A DNA stretch of 64,000 bases. Source: Paludibacterium sp. Its GTDB lineage: Bacteria > Pseudomonadota > Gammaproteobacteria > Burkholderiales > Chromobacteriaceae. The stretch spans positions 62,001 to 126,000 of the forward strand of contig NZ_JAFAND010000035.1 of NCBI RefSeq assembly GCF_019232825.1, written 5' to 3'. The notes beneath the pieces were generated by a model that had not been told where the DNA came from, did not search any database, and saw only the letters and a program-made list of their open reading frames with translations. The translations under genes were made by a program, and so were the position numbers. Positions 35,932 to 44,333 of this stretch are shown in pieces; the stretch's first letter is position 1; each line of letters opens with the position of its first letter.

Positions 35932-37576
35932 GACGGCTCCGGAAATGGCCAATCAACCCGTTGGTCGAGCAATCGTGCTCGTGCGCGGGGGCCAACTGCG
36001 GCGACAGTTGCGGCAGAATCACCTTCGCCAGCTGCTTGCCGTATTCGACCCCCCATTGATCGAACGAGTTGATGCCCCAGATCACCCCTTGCACGAACAC
36101 CTTGTGCTCGTACATCGCCATCAGCATGCCCAAGCTATAGGGCGTAATCCGGTCCAGTGCGATGGTATTGGACGGCTGATTACCCGGGAACAGCTTCTGC
36201 GGCAGCAGCATGTCGACCATGTCGCCCGGCATGCCGGCCATCTCGGACAACACCTCGCTTTCGGTCTTGCCGTGCATCAATGCCTGGGTTTGCGCCAGGC
36301 AATTGGCAACCAGAACTTGATGTTGACTACCCGTCTCGTAATGACTGTTCATCGGCACGATGAAGTCGCAAGGAACAAGCCGCGTCCCCTGATGCAGCAA
36401 TTGGAAAAAGGCGTGCTGGCTATTGACACCCTCCTCACCCCAGATGACCGGGCCGGTATCGAAATCCAGCCGTTCGCCATAGCGGCCGACGCGCTTGCCG
36501 TTCGACTCCATGTCCATTTGCTGGAGATGGGCCGGCAGGCGGCGCAGACCGTGATCGTAAGGCATGATCGCGTGAGTATGCGCACGATAGAACGTGTTGT
36601 ACCAAACCCCCAGCAGCGCCAACACCACCGGAATATTGCGGATGAACGGCGTTTCGAAGAAATGGCGGTCCATGGCGTGCCCGCCCGCCAGGAACTGACT
36701 GAAATGCTCGAAGCCGATCGACAGCATGACCGGCAAGCCGATGGCCGACCAGACCGAATAGCGTCCGCCGACCCAGTCCCAGAACCCGAACATATTGGCC
36801 GGATCGATGCCGAAGGCGGCCACCGCCTCGCAATTGGTCGACACGGCGACGAAGTGACGCGCCACCGCGGCCTCGCCGAGCACACCGGTGAGCCACTGCC
36901 GGGCGGCATGGGCGTTGAGCAGGGTTTCGGGCGTGGTAAAGGATTTCGAGGCCACGATGAACAGCGTGGATTGCGGATCGAGCGTGCGTAGCGTACGGGC
37001 AATGTGCTGGCCATCGACGTTCGAGACGAAGTGCACATTGAGCCGCTCGCTGGCGTACGGCGCGAGCGCCTCCGCCACCACCAACGGCCCTAGATCGGAG
37101 CCGCCGATACCGAGGTTGACCACGTCGGTGATCGGCTGGCCGGTGGCGCCGAGCCAGGCACCCTCGCGCACCGCGTTGCTGAAGTCGCGTAGGCGCGCGA
37201 GCACGGCATGCACCGCCGGCACCACGTCCGCGCCATCCACCGCCAGGGATGCCTCTGCAGGCATTCGCAGCGCGGTGTGCAGCACGGCGCGATCTTCGCT
37301 GACGTTGATGTGCTCACCCTCGCGCATGCGTGCCATCCAACCGGCCAGATCGGCCGCATCGGTCAGGTCGATTAACAGTTCCAGCGTGCGGTCGGTAATG
37401 CGGTTCTTCGAATAATCGAGCAGCAAGCCGTCGAGTTCGATGCTGAAACGCTCGAAGCGATGCGGATCGGCCTCGAACAGCTGGCGCATGTGCATATGGC
37501 GCGTGGCGCGCTGATGCTGGTGCAGTTTCGCCCAGGCAGAGGAAGTATTGATGTCGTTGCTGCGAATCACAGGCAT
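35918..37576 (-). CDS. pgi: Glucose-6-phosphate isomerase
   Basis: The glycolytic isomerase interconverts glucose-6-P and fructose-6-P. The 552-aa product has GIGGSDLGPLVVAEAL, IVASKSFTTPETLLNA, EEGVNSQHAFFQLLHQG with the catalytic Glu/His region, and the PGI signature GVIWGINSFDQWGVEYGK with the catalytic Lys nearby. ATG 37576 gives a normal length (E. coli 549 aa). It is downstream of orn with a terminator between. Confidence 0.96.
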   Translation of the reverse strand: MPVIRSNDINTSSAWAKLHQHQRATRHMHMRQLFEADPHRFERFSIELDGLLLDYSKNRITDRTLELLIDLTDAADLAGWMARMREGEHINVSEDRAVLHTALRMPAEASLAVDGADVVPAVHAVLARLRDFSNAVREGAWLGATGQPITDVVNLGIGGSDLGPLVVAEALAPYASERLNVHFVSNVDGQHIARTLRTLDPQSTLFIVASKSFTTPETLLNAHAARQWLTGVLGEAAVARHFVAVSTNCEAVAAFGIDPANMFGFWDWVGGRYSVWSAIGLPVMLSIGFEHFSQFLAGGHAMDRHFFETPFIRNIPVVLALLGVWYNTFYRAHTHAIMPYDHGLRRLPAHLQQMDMESNGKRVGRYGERLDFDTGPVIWGEEGVNSQHAFFQLLHQGTRLVPCDFIVPMNSHYETGSQHQVLVANCLAQTQALMHGKTESEVLSEMAGMPGDMVDMLLPQKLFPGNQPSNTIALDRITPYSLGMLMAMYEHKVFVQGVIWGINSFDQWGVEYGKQLAKVILPQLSPQLAPAHEHDCSTNGLIGHFRSRHGKH

Positions 37577-37598
37577 GCGAAGCGTCCGAAATGAAACC

Positions 37599-37620
37599 GG
37601 CCCCGCTATCGGGGCCAAAA
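37599..37620 (-). terminator. Hairpin between orn and pgi
   Basis: GGCCCC and GGGGCC arms (37599–37616) form a 6-bp stem. On the minus strand it is followed by GGTTTCATTT. It falls in the 47-bp orn–pgi gap and probably reduces read-through into pgi. Confidence 0.55.
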
Positions 37621-37623
37621 AGC

Positions 37624-38169
37624 TTATAACTTCAGGAAGTTGTCTCGGTAATAGCGCATTTCCTCAATCGATTCGAGGATGTCCGCCAGCGCCTCGTGCT
37701 TGCCCTTCTTCACCACGCCGCGCGCCAAATCAGGCTTCCAGCGCTTACACAGCTCTTTCAGGGTCGAAACGTCCAAATTGCGGTAATGGAAGTGCGTCTC
37801 AAGCGTCGGCATCCAGCGCGCCATAAAGCGGCGGTCCTGACAGATGGAGTTGCCGCACATCGGCGAGGTGCGCGGCACCGTGTACTCTTGCAGGAACGCC
37901 AGCATCTGCGCTTCGGCGCCCGCCTCGGTCAGCGTGGAAGCACGCACACGCTCGATCAAGCCGGATCGGCCATGCGTGGCCTTGTTCCAGTCGTCCATGC
38001 CGTCGAGCACGCTGTCGGGCTGATGCACGACCAGCACCGGCGACTCGGCGACGATATTCAGCTGGCTGTCGGTAATCACGACAGCCAGTTCGATAATCCG
38101 GTCGGTATCGGGGTTCAGGCCCGTCATTTCCATGTCGAGCCAGATGAGGTTGTTTTGATCTTGTGCCAT
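37624..38169 (-). CDS. orn: Oligoribonuclease
   Basis: This 3'-to-5' exonuclease degrades dinucleotides, including pGpG. The 181-aa product is a full-length DEDDh enzyme: [13 protein letters not shown] with the Asp/Glu pair, the mid-protein [10 protein letters not shown] with Asp, and [10 protein letters not shown] with His and Asp. It is divergent from the M48 protease gene. Confidence 0.97.
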   Translation of the reverse strand: MAQDQNNLIWLDMEMTGLNPDTDRIIELAVVITDSQLNIVAESPVLVVHQPDSVLDGMDDWNKATHGRSGLIERVRASTLTEAGAEAQMLAFLQEYTVPRTSPMCGNSICQDRRFMARWMPTLETHFHYRNLDVSTLKELCKRWKPDLARGVVKKGKHEALADILESIEEMRYYRDNFLKL

Positions 38170-38248
38170 ACTTACTCGTCTTTGCTAGTATCGAGTCATT
38201 TTCCGCTATTGCCGTCTATCCGGCAAACCTCACAAGAAAAGATATTGG

Positions 38249-39496
38249 ATGGCAGCCGTCTTTACCAAGGTATTTTTTGTCGTCGTACTACTGACCTTCT
38301 CTCTACGCGTATGGCTGGCCTTACGCCACAGCCGTCACATTGCCGCGCGCCGCGCCGCCGTCCCGGCCGAATTCGCCGCCGACATCACGCTCGAATCGCA
38401 CCAGCGCGCCGCCGACTATACGCGCGCTAAACTGAGGCTTGGCCTGGTATCCGGCGCGGTCGATCTCGCGCTCCTGCTGGCGTTGACGCTCGGTGGCGGC
38501 CTCAATGGGCTCTGGACGCTGGCCAGCCCCCTCGCGAACCACCCCGTCTTGCAGGGCACGGCCTTCATCGCCCTCGTGCTGGCGCTGTCCGGCCTGATCT
38601 CGCTGCCGCTGTCTCTGTATGCCACTTTCCGGCTGGAGGCCCGTTTCGGCTTCAACAAGATGACATGGGGCCTGTTTGTGCGCGACGGCATCAAAAGCCT
38701 GATGATCGGCGCCATCATCGGCCTGCCGCTCATCGCGCTGGCGTTGTGGCTAATGACCGTTACCGGCCGCCATTGGTGGTTGTGGCTGTGGCTCGTCTGG
38801 ACCGGTTTTAGCCTATTGATGGTCGTCGTCTACCCCACGGTCATTGCGCCGCTCTTCAACCGCTTTTCGCCATTGGCGGACCAGGCGCTCAAGGCGCGCA
38901 TCGAAGCGCTGCTCGCCCGCACGGGCTTCCGCAGCCAAGGGGTGTTCGTCATGGACGGCTCCAAGCGATCCAGCCATGGCAATGCCTATTTCACCGGCTT
39001 CGGCAGTGCCAAACGCATCGTCTTCTTCGACACGCTGGTCGAACATCTGACCCCGGCGGAAATCGAAGCCGTGCTGGCGCACGAGCTTGGCCACTTCAAG
39101 CTGCGTCACGTGCTAAAACGCATCGTCACCACCTTTTTACTGTCCCTGGCCGCGCTGTGGCTGCTCGGTCGACTGATCGACGCCGCCTGGTTCTACCAAG
39201 GACTCGGGCTTGCGAGCCAGGGACCGGCACAAGCCTTGCTGCTGTTTTTCCTGGCGCTGCCGGCCTTCACCTTTCCGCTGACCCCGCTGATGAGCCGCCT
39301 TTCGCGACGTCACGAGTTCGAAGCCGACGATTTCGCCGCGCGAGAAACCGACGCGCGCGACCTGATCAGCGCACTGGTGAAGCTCTATCGCGATAACGCC
39401 GCCACATTGACGCCCGATCCGCTGTATTCGGCGTTCTACGACTCGCACCCGCCCGCCGTGCTGCGCATCGCCCATCTGAAAGGAGAACCGTCATGA
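38249..39496 (+). CDS. M48-family integral membrane zinc protease (Ste24/CAAX protease-like)
   Basis: The 415-aa protein has multiple membrane segments (from residue 4; about 6–7 overall) and the gluzincin motif VLAHELGHFKLRH, with the third ligand Glu in RRHEFEADDFAA. An N-terminal region like DUF-containing Ste24 proteins precedes the catalytic domain. Bacterial members are presumed to act in membrane protein quality control. It overlaps the phhB-like gene by 4 bp. Confidence 0.92.
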   Translation: MAAVFTKVFFVVVLLTFSLRVWLALRHSRHIAARRAAVPAEFAADITLESHQRAADYTRAKLRLGLVSGAVDLALLLALTLGGGLNGLWTLASPLANHPVLQGTAFIALVLALSGLISLPLSLYATFRLEARFGFNKMTWGLFVRDGIKSLMIGAIIGLPLIALALWLMTVTGRHWWLWLWLVWTGFSLLMVVVYPTVIAPLFNRFSPLADQALKARIEALLARTGFRSQGVFVMDGSKRSSHGNAYFTGFGSAKRIVFFDTLVEHLTPAEIEAVLAHELGHFKLRHVLKRIVTTFLLSLAALWLLGRLIDAAWFYQGLGLASQGPAQALLLFFLALPAFTFPLTPLMSRLSRRHEFEADDFAARETDARDLISALVKLYRDNAATLTPDPLYSAFYDSHPPAVLRIAHLKGEPS

Positions 39497-39822
39497 GGCT
39501 CGCCGACCAACACTGCTCGCCGGACACTGCCCGGCAAACGCCTGACGCCCGCGAGATGGAACGCCTGCTCACCGAGCTGCCGGGTTGGCAGATCGAAGAC
39601 AAGACGCTGGTTAAGACCTACCGTTTCAGCGACTATCACCGCACGATGGCCTTCGTGAACGCGCTCGCCTGGATTGCCCATCAGCAGGACCACCACCCCG
39701 ATCTATCGGTGCACTACAACCGCGTGCGCGTGGTCTGGAGCACCCACGATGCCGGCGGCCTCACCCTGAACGATTTTATTTGCGCCGCACGCTGCCAGGC
39801 GCTCCAGGCGGACGCCGCATGA
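39493..39822 (+). CDS. phhB: 4a-hydroxytetrahydrobiopterin dehydratase (PCD/DCoH)
   Basis: The enzyme recycles the 4a-carbinolamine of tetrahydropterin. The 109-aa product has the diagnostic AWIAHQQDHHPDLSVHYNRV with the catalytic histidines, and LTLNDFICAARC. No phenylalanine hydroxylase gene is adjacent. Overlaps on both sides (4 bp with the protease, 4 bp with rsgA) show tight translational coupling. Confidence 0.94.
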   Translation: MRLADQHCSPDTARQTPDAREMERLLTELPGWQIEDKTLVKTYRFSDYHRTMAFVNALAWIAHQQDHHPDLSVHYNRVRVVWSTHDAGGLTLNDFICAARCQALQADAA

Positions 39823-40688
39823 CCGACGCCCATCAGACTGGACAGATCATTCGCAACCATGGCCGGCGCTTCGTCGTCGAGGCCGACGGACAAGAGTACG
39901 ATTGCACGACACGCGGCAAGCGCGTCGATTACGCCTGCGGCGACAGGGTACGCTTGCTGGTGCAAAACCGCGAACAAGCGGTGATCGAAAGCGCCGAGCC
40001 GCGCCGTAGTTTGTTGTACCGCCAGGATGACTGGCGCACCAAATTGATCGCCGCCAACGTGACCCGCATCCTGTTCGTCACTGCCGCCGTCCCCACTCCA
40101 AGCGAAGAACTGCTCAACCGTTGCCTGATCGCCGCCGAGGCGGCCGACATCGAACCGGTCATCGTGGCGAACAAAGCCGACCTGGCCGAAAGTTCAGGCT
40201 ACCTGGCCAAGCTCGCGCCCTACCAGGCGCTGGGCTATCCGCTCGTCACCCTGTCGGCCAAGCTGGATACCGCCGCGCTGCTACCTTGGCTCGCAGGCCA
40301 GACTTCGGTCATGGTCGGCCAATCCGGCATGGGCAAATCGACGTTGACCAACGCCCTGCTTCCCCATGCCCGCGCGCGCACGGCGGAGATCTCCGCTGCG
40401 CTCGATTCCGGCCGCCACACCACCACCCATGCCACGCTCTATCATCTTGATGCGCAAAGCGATTTGATCGACTCGCCAGGTCTGCAGGAATTCGGTCTCA
40501 GACATCTGCAAGCGACCGATTTGATCCATTATTTTCCCGAAATGCGGCCGCTTATCGGCCAATGCCGGTTCCACAATTGCACCCATCGCGCAGAGCCTGG
40601 CTGTGCGGTTAAACAGGCGGCCCAAGATGGGCTGATCATGCCCTTCCGGCTCAACCTGCTGCAACGGTTGACCAGTGAATTAATATAA
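39819..40688 (+). CDS. rsgA: Small ribosomal subunit biogenesis GTPase RsgA
   Basis: This circularly permuted GTPase matures the 30S subunit. The 289-aa product has an N-terminal OB fold, then G4 VANKADL before G1 GQSGMGKSTLTNALL, and G3 LIDSPGLQEFG, followed by a zinc-binding CRFHNCTHRAEPGC knuckle. ATG 39819 overlaps the phhB stop; the longer frame start is not supported. Confidence 0.96.
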   Translation: MTDAHQTGQIIRNHGRRFVVEADGQEYDCTTRGKRVDYACGDRVRLLVQNREQAVIESAEPRRSLLYRQDDWRTKLIAANVTRILFVTAAVPTPSEELLNRCLIAAEAADIEPVIVANKADLAESSGYLAKLAPYQALGYPLVTLSAKLDTAALLPWLAGQTSVMVGQSGMGKSTLTNALLPHARARTAEISAALDSGRHTTTHATLYHLDAQSDLIDSPGLQEFGLRHLQATDLIHYFPEMRPLIGQCRFHNCTHRAEPGCAVKQAAQDGLIMPFRLNLLQRLTSELI

Positions 40689-40829
40689 TTTACGGCGAAT
40701 CATTATGCTTTTATCATGAAATTATAATTAGAACCATCCGTTTACAATTTTTTGCTCCCTCCGTATTCTCTCCCTATAACGAATGAAACAACGCGTTAGA
40801 TCGTTGCGTAAACCAGGAGGAGAGTAAAG

Positions 40830-41567
40830 ATGACCAAGCGCATTGCATTGGTGACCGGTGGCATGGGCGGCATCGGCACCGCCATTTGCAAGGAATTGGG
40901 GCTGGCGGGTCACACCGTGGTCACCACCTACAGCAAACCCGGCAAGGAGGCGGCCTGGCTGGACGAGATGAAGGCACAGGGCCTTGAGGTTCATGCCTAC
41001 CATTGCGACGTCACCGATTTCGACCTATGCAGCCGCATGGTCGATCAGGTGCACGACGAAATCGGCCCGATCAGCATCCTGGTCAACAACGCCGGCATCA
41101 CCCGTGACGGCACCTTCCGCAAAATGAATTTCGACGACTGGCACGCCGTGCTGCGCACCAATCTGGATTCGGTATTCAACATGACCCGGCCGGTCATCGA
41201 AACCATGATCGAGTGCAACTGGGGCCGCGTGATCAACGTGTCGTCCATCAACGGCCAGAAGGGTCAGTTCGGTCAAACCAACTACTCGGCCGCCAAAGCG
41301 GGCATGCATGGCTTCACCATGGCGCTGGCGCAAGAGGTCGCGCGCAAGGGCATCACCGTCAACACGGTATCGCCCGGTTACATCGCCACCGACATGGTGA
41401 TGGCCGTGCCGGAAGATGTACGCGAAAAGATCGTCGCGCAAATTCCCGTGGGACGGCTGGGCAAACCGGAAGAAATCGCCGCGCTGGTCGCCTTCCTCGC
41501 CTCGGACCAAGCGGGCTTCATCACTGGCGCCAATATCGCCATCAACGGCGGCCAGCACACCAAGTAG
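40830..41567 (+). CDS. phaB: Acetoacetyl-CoA reductase
   Basis: This NADPH-dependent short-chain dehydrogenase makes (R)-3-hydroxybutyryl-CoA for polyhydroxyalkanoate. The 245-aa product has TGGMGGIGTAICKEL, NNAGITRDGTF, the catalytic Ser/Tyr/Lys in INVSSINGQKGQFGQTNYSAAKAG, and the ending INGGQHTK, all matching PhaB rather than FabG. AGGAGGAGAG precedes the ATG. No phaA or phaC is present in the window. Confidence 0.93.
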   Translation: MTKRIALVTGGMGGIGTAICKELGLAGHTVVTTYSKPGKEAAWLDEMKAQGLEVHAYHCDVTDFDLCSRMVDQVHDEIGPISILVNNAGITRDGTFRKMNFDDWHAVLRTNLDSVFNMTRPVIETMIECNWGRVINVSSINGQKGQFGQTNYSAAKAGMHGFTMALAQEVARKGITVNTVSPGYIATDMVMAVPEDVREKIVAQIPVGRLGKPEEIAALVAFLASDQAGFITGANIAINGGQHTK

Positions 41568-41572
41568 CATCG

Positions 41573-41606
41573 CGGCGTCGCGGGAACCTCGCGACGCCGA
41601 TCTTTT
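41573..41606 (+). terminator. Intrinsic terminator after phaB
   Basis: A 10-bp stem CGGCGTCGCG/CGCGACGCCG (41573–41582 with 41590–41599) is followed by ATCTTTT, beginning 6 bp after the phaB stop. Confidence 0.85.
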
Positions 41607-41648
41607 CTATGCTCAACGGCATTCGCCACCACGCGAAACGGAGGGACC

Positions 41649-42086
41649 ATGGCACAGCATCCATCCCTGCGGCGCTGGCTCGAATACTACATGAGCTGCG
41701 TCGGCACACTCGGCAATCTGATGTTCTATTTTCAGGCTTACGAAATATTCGACAGCCAGTCCGCAGGCGCCGTCTCGCTGCCCGGTTTCGCCATTAGCGT
41801 GGTCGCGCTGTCGAGTTGGATGTTCTACGGCCTGATCATCCACAACGTACCGCTCGTCGTGGCCAATGCGTTCGGGGTCGCCGGCGCGCTGGCGGTGATC
41901 TCGGGACTGCTCTACTACACCCCCCCTGACTCGGGTCTATCTGCAAACCTTTTGCGGACAGACCCTACTCGTGCCGTCCAGGCGGAATGGCCGCATCCAG
42001 AACGCGCGCGACGCGCGAGCCGAGCCGCATCAAGCGCTCCAGCGTCTGCGGCGACAGCTTCTGCACATCGTCGAACCAGGTATTGA
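41649..42086 (+). CDS. SemiSWEET-like transporter with probable frameshifted C-terminal extension
   Basis: Residues about 14–92 form three membrane helices of the SemiSWEET/PQ-loop type (VGTLGNLMFYFQAYEIF, VVALSSWMFYGLIIHN, ANAFGVAGALAVISGLLYY). These proteins are usually below 100 residues. Here a C7 tract (41920–41926) directly follows LLYYT; with one more C the next codon would be TGA and the protein would end at about 93 residues. The present 145-aa frame instead runs 122 bp into the opposite-strand regulator as an Arg/Ala-rich, transporter-unlike tail. Confidence 0.75.
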   Translation: MAQHPSLRRWLEYYMSCVGTLGNLMFYFQAYEIFDSQSAGAVSLPGFAISVVALSSWMFYGLIIHNVPLVVANAFGVAGALAVISGLLYYTPPDSGLSANLLRTDPTRAVQAEWPHPERARRASRAASSAPASAATASAHRRTRY

Positions 42087-42513
42087 GCAAATCGAGCAGA
42101 TCGTACAACGCGCGCATCCGCTCGCGCTCGGCGGCCGATGCCACCCCCGCCGTTTCGTCGCGCAGCCCTTCGCGCAAGAACTGTAGCGTCGGTTCGATTT
42201 CGCGCCGGCGCTTTTCTTGGGCGAAACGCCGCAAGACCTCCCACGCATCGTCCGGCATGGTAAAGAATTCGCGCCGGTCCCCCGGCTGCGGCGCTTGAAG
42301 GATCAAGCGCGCCACCGTCAGCGTCTTGAGACCGGCGCCGACATTGGAGCGCGACAACCCCAGGCTGCCGGCGATCTCATCGGCGTTGAGCGGGCGCGGA
42401 GACAGGAACAGCAAGGCGCAGATCTGGCTCGCGGTGCGGCTCAACCCCCAGTCACGCCCCATCTCGCCGAAATGCAGTACCAGGCGCTCGGCTAGCGGCG
42501 ACAAATTCTTCAT
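41965..42513 (-). CDS. GbsR/MarR-like winged-helix regulator
   Basis: The 182-aa protein begins MKNLSPLAERLVLHFGEMGRD and has the HTH ADEIAGSLGLSRSNVGAGLKTL and wing APQPGDRREFF, as in GbsR-type regulators that bind osmoprotectant precursors in Bacillus. The C-terminus is helical. ATG 42513 was chosen because the domain begins there. A 12-bp palindrome lies 28 bp upstream, in the gap to the divergent msrC-like gene. The regulated genes are unknown. Confidence 0.83.
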   Translation of the reverse strand: MKNLSPLAERLVLHFGEMGRDWGLSRTASQICALLFLSPRPLNADEIAGSLGLSRSNVGAGLKTLTVARLILQAPQPGDRREFFTMPDDAWEVLRRFAQEKRRREIEPTLQFLREGLRDETAGVASAAERERMRALYDLLDLLNTWFDDVQKLSPQTLERLMRLGSRVARVLDAAIPPGRHE

Positions 42514-42540
42514 GTTCTCGTCATTCCTGATGTTATCGTT

Positions 42541-42552
42541 ATTTCCGGAAAT
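42541..42552. promoter_or_regulatory. Candidate operator of the GbsR/MarR-like regulator
   Basis: ATTTCCGGAAAT is a perfect 12-bp palindrome between the divergent regulator and msrC-like genes, a usual place for a MarR-type autoregulatory site. Confidence 0.45.
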
Positions 42553-42623
42553 GGCAGGCCGCGACAAGACGAAAAACGCCCCTCGCGCTATTATCTTAGT
42601 CTGTTCAATTTGAGTATGACACC

Positions 42624-43112
42624 ATGGCAGAAAACCTGATCATCCAGCACGACGCCGACAAACCCACGCGCTACCAAACGTTGCTGCCGCAAGCTCAGGC
42701 GCTGCTCAGCGGCGAAACCGACCTGGTGGCCGGCCTGGCCAATGTGTCCGCCATGCTGAAGATGAGTTTTGATTGGCTATGGGCCGGTTTTTATCTGGTC
42801 AAACACGATCAACTGGTGCTCGGTCCATTCCAAGGACCGCTGGCCTGCACCCGCATCGGCCATGGCAAAGGTGTCTGCGGCAGCGCATGGGCGCGCGCGG
42901 AAACGCTCGTCGTGCCGGACGTCGACGCGTTTCCGGGGCATATCGCCTGCTCGTCGGACGCGCGCTCGGAAATCGTCGTGCCGTTGTTTGACGCCCGCAA
43001 AGAGGTGGCTGGGGTATTGGATATCGATAGCGTCCGTGTCGGGGAATTCGACGCGGTGGATGCGGACTATCTGCAGCAACTCGCGGCGTTGATCACGCCG
43101 CTGTTCCGGTAA
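42624..43112 (+). CDS. msrC: Free methionine-(R)-sulfoxide reductase, GAF-domain type
   Basis: The enzyme reduces free Met-R-sulfoxide. The 162-aa GAF protein keeps the three cysteines of the family, in GPLACTRIGHGKGVCGSAW and HIACSSDARSEIVVPL, matching the Cys84/94/118 pattern of E. coli fRMsr. It is a single-domain, full-length protein, so a pure signalling GAF role is less likely. Confidence 0.92.
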   Translation: MAENLIIQHDADKPTRYQTLLPQAQALLSGETDLVAGLANVSAMLKMSFDWLWAGFYLVKHDQLVLGPFQGPLACTRIGHGKGVCGSAWARAETLVVPDVDAFPGHIACSSDARSEIVVPLFDARKEVAGVLDIDSVRVGEFDAVDADYLQQLAALITPLFR

Positions 43113-43117
43113 CAAAC

Positions 43118-43140
43118 GGGGAAAGGACCGCCCTTTCCCC
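43118..43140. terminator. Hairpin between convergent msrC and guaC
   Basis: GGGGAAAGG (43118–43126) pairs with CCTTTCCCC (43132–43140) over a 5-nt loop, 12 bp before the guaC stop codon. Confidence 0.7.
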
Positions 43141-43151
43141 TCTCGCACGCC

Positions 43152-44099
43152 TCAACGGTGAACGACGATGCGCTCCACGTCGCGCAACGCGTTCAGATCG
43201 CGTCCGCCGGCGTAACTGATCGACGACTGCAAATCCTCCATCAGCTCGATCAAGAGCTTGCGCATGCTGCCCTTGTATTCGACCAGGATCTTCTTGCCTT
43301 CGACGTTGACATAGGCGCCCTTGTTGTACTGCGAGGCGCTGCCGAAATATTCCTTGTAGTGCTTGCCGCTGATTTCAACGATGTTGCCGGCCGATTCGTC
43401 ATAACCGGCGAACAGCGAACCCGCCATCACCATGGCGGCGCCGCAGGCGATCGCCTTGGCCACGTCGCCATGCTCGACCACGCCGCCATCGGCGATGACC
43501 GGCACCTTGACCGCCTGGGCGCAATCCAACGTCGTCGACACCATCGGCCGGTGGAAGCCGGTCTTGTTTTTAGTGATGCACACGCGGCCACCGGCAATGC
43601 CGGCCTTGATCGCGTCGCAACCCCAGGCTTCCAGATCGCGCGCCGCTTCGGCCGTGGCAATGTTGCCACCGATCAGGAAGCTCTCCGGGAACATGTCCTT
43701 GATCACTTTGATCATGCGCTCCGCCTTGACGCACCAGGCATTGGCGACATCCATGGTAATGAAATCTGGCGTCAGTCCAGCCGCTTTCAGTTCATTGAGC
43801 TGTACCAGCGTGTCGTCGTTGACGCCGGTGCTGATCGAGGTGAACAGCCCCTTGTCCTTCATGTCGGCGACAAAGCGCACCACGTCGATCTCGAAGCGAT
43901 GCATCGTGTAGAACCAACCCTGACGCGCGAAGTATTCGCAGGTATCGGCATCGACCACGCTCTTCATGTTCGAGGCATAAACCGGCATCACAAAGCGATG
44001 CTTGCCGAGTACCACGGAGGTATCGCACTCCTTGCGGCTGTCGACGACGGTTTTTTTCGGTACCAGATAAATATCGGCGTAGTTCAGTTCAGTGTTCAT
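43152..44099 (-). CDS. guaC: GMP reductase
   Basis: The enzyme converts GMP to IMP with NADPH. The 315-aa product has the IMPDH/GMPR barrel with MPVYASNMKSVVD, GGNIATAEAARDLEAWGCDAI, the catalytic Cys loop GGRVCITKNKTGF and VIADGGVVEHGDVAKAI. There is no CBS domain and the loop fits GMP reductase rather than IMP dehydrogenase. ATG 44099 begins the conserved MNTELNYADIYLVPKK; the longer frame runs back through the leader hairpin. Expression seems controlled by that leader. Confidence 0.92.
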   Translation of the reverse strand: MNTELNYADIYLVPKKTVVDSRKECDTSVVLGKHRFVMPVYASNMKSVVDADTCEYFARQGWFYTMHRFEIDVVRFVADMKDKGLFTSISTGVNDDTLVQLNELKAAGLTPDFITMDVANAWCVKAERMIKVIKDMFPESFLIGGNIATAEAARDLEAWGCDAIKAGIAGGRVCITKNKTGFHRPMVSTTLDCAQAVKVPVIADGGVVEHGDVAKAIACGAAMVMAGSLFAGYDESAGNIVEISGKHYKEYFGSASQYNKGAYVNVEGKKILVEYKGSMRKLLIELMEDLQSSISYAGGRDLNALRDVERIVVHR

Positions 44100-44220
44100 G
44101 TTCGTGCTCGTCCAAATGCGGGATTGGAAAAAGAGAGGGCCCCAAACAAAAAGGGAGCCGTCATGGCTCCCTTGTTGCAACTTGCCCTGCGCTTCCGGTT
44201 GCCGGTCGCACACGCAATTA
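44100..44220 (-). promoter_or_regulatory. guaC 5' leader with intrinsic terminator (candidate attenuator)
   Basis: On the minus strand a 9-bp stem (AAGGGAGCC/GGCTCCCTT, 44173–44165 with 44159–44151) is followed by T's (to 44148), then 48 nt to the ATG. Upstream of it lie small potential stems (CCGG-CAA-CCGG, and GCAAC/GTTGC alternatives). The parA gene upstream already has its own terminator, so this hairpin most likely controls guaC itself. It matches no riboswitch class I can name. Confidence 0.6.
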
Positions 44221-44227
44221 CGGGACG

Positions 44228-44257
44228 AATCTACGCCGTCGGAAGGCGGCGAGTCAA
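44228..44257 (-). promoter_or_regulatory. Sigma70 promoter of guaC
   Basis: On the minus strand TTGACT (44257–44252) and TAGATT (44233–44228) are 18 bp apart, predicting a start near 44220 and a leader of about 120 nt. Confidence 0.65.
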
Positions 44258-44301
44258 GCGCCTTTCGACCAAATATCTTCACATCAACAGATTTTGTCGG
44301 C

Positions 44302-44333
44302 AAAAAAACAACGCCCGGCAATCACGCCGGCGT
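44302..44333 (-). terminator. Intrinsic terminator of the ParA-like gene
   Basis: ACGCCGGC pairs with GCCGGGCGT with one bulge (44333–44326 with 44319–44311, minus strand), followed by TGTTTTTTT. It overlaps the stop codon. Confidence 0.78.
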
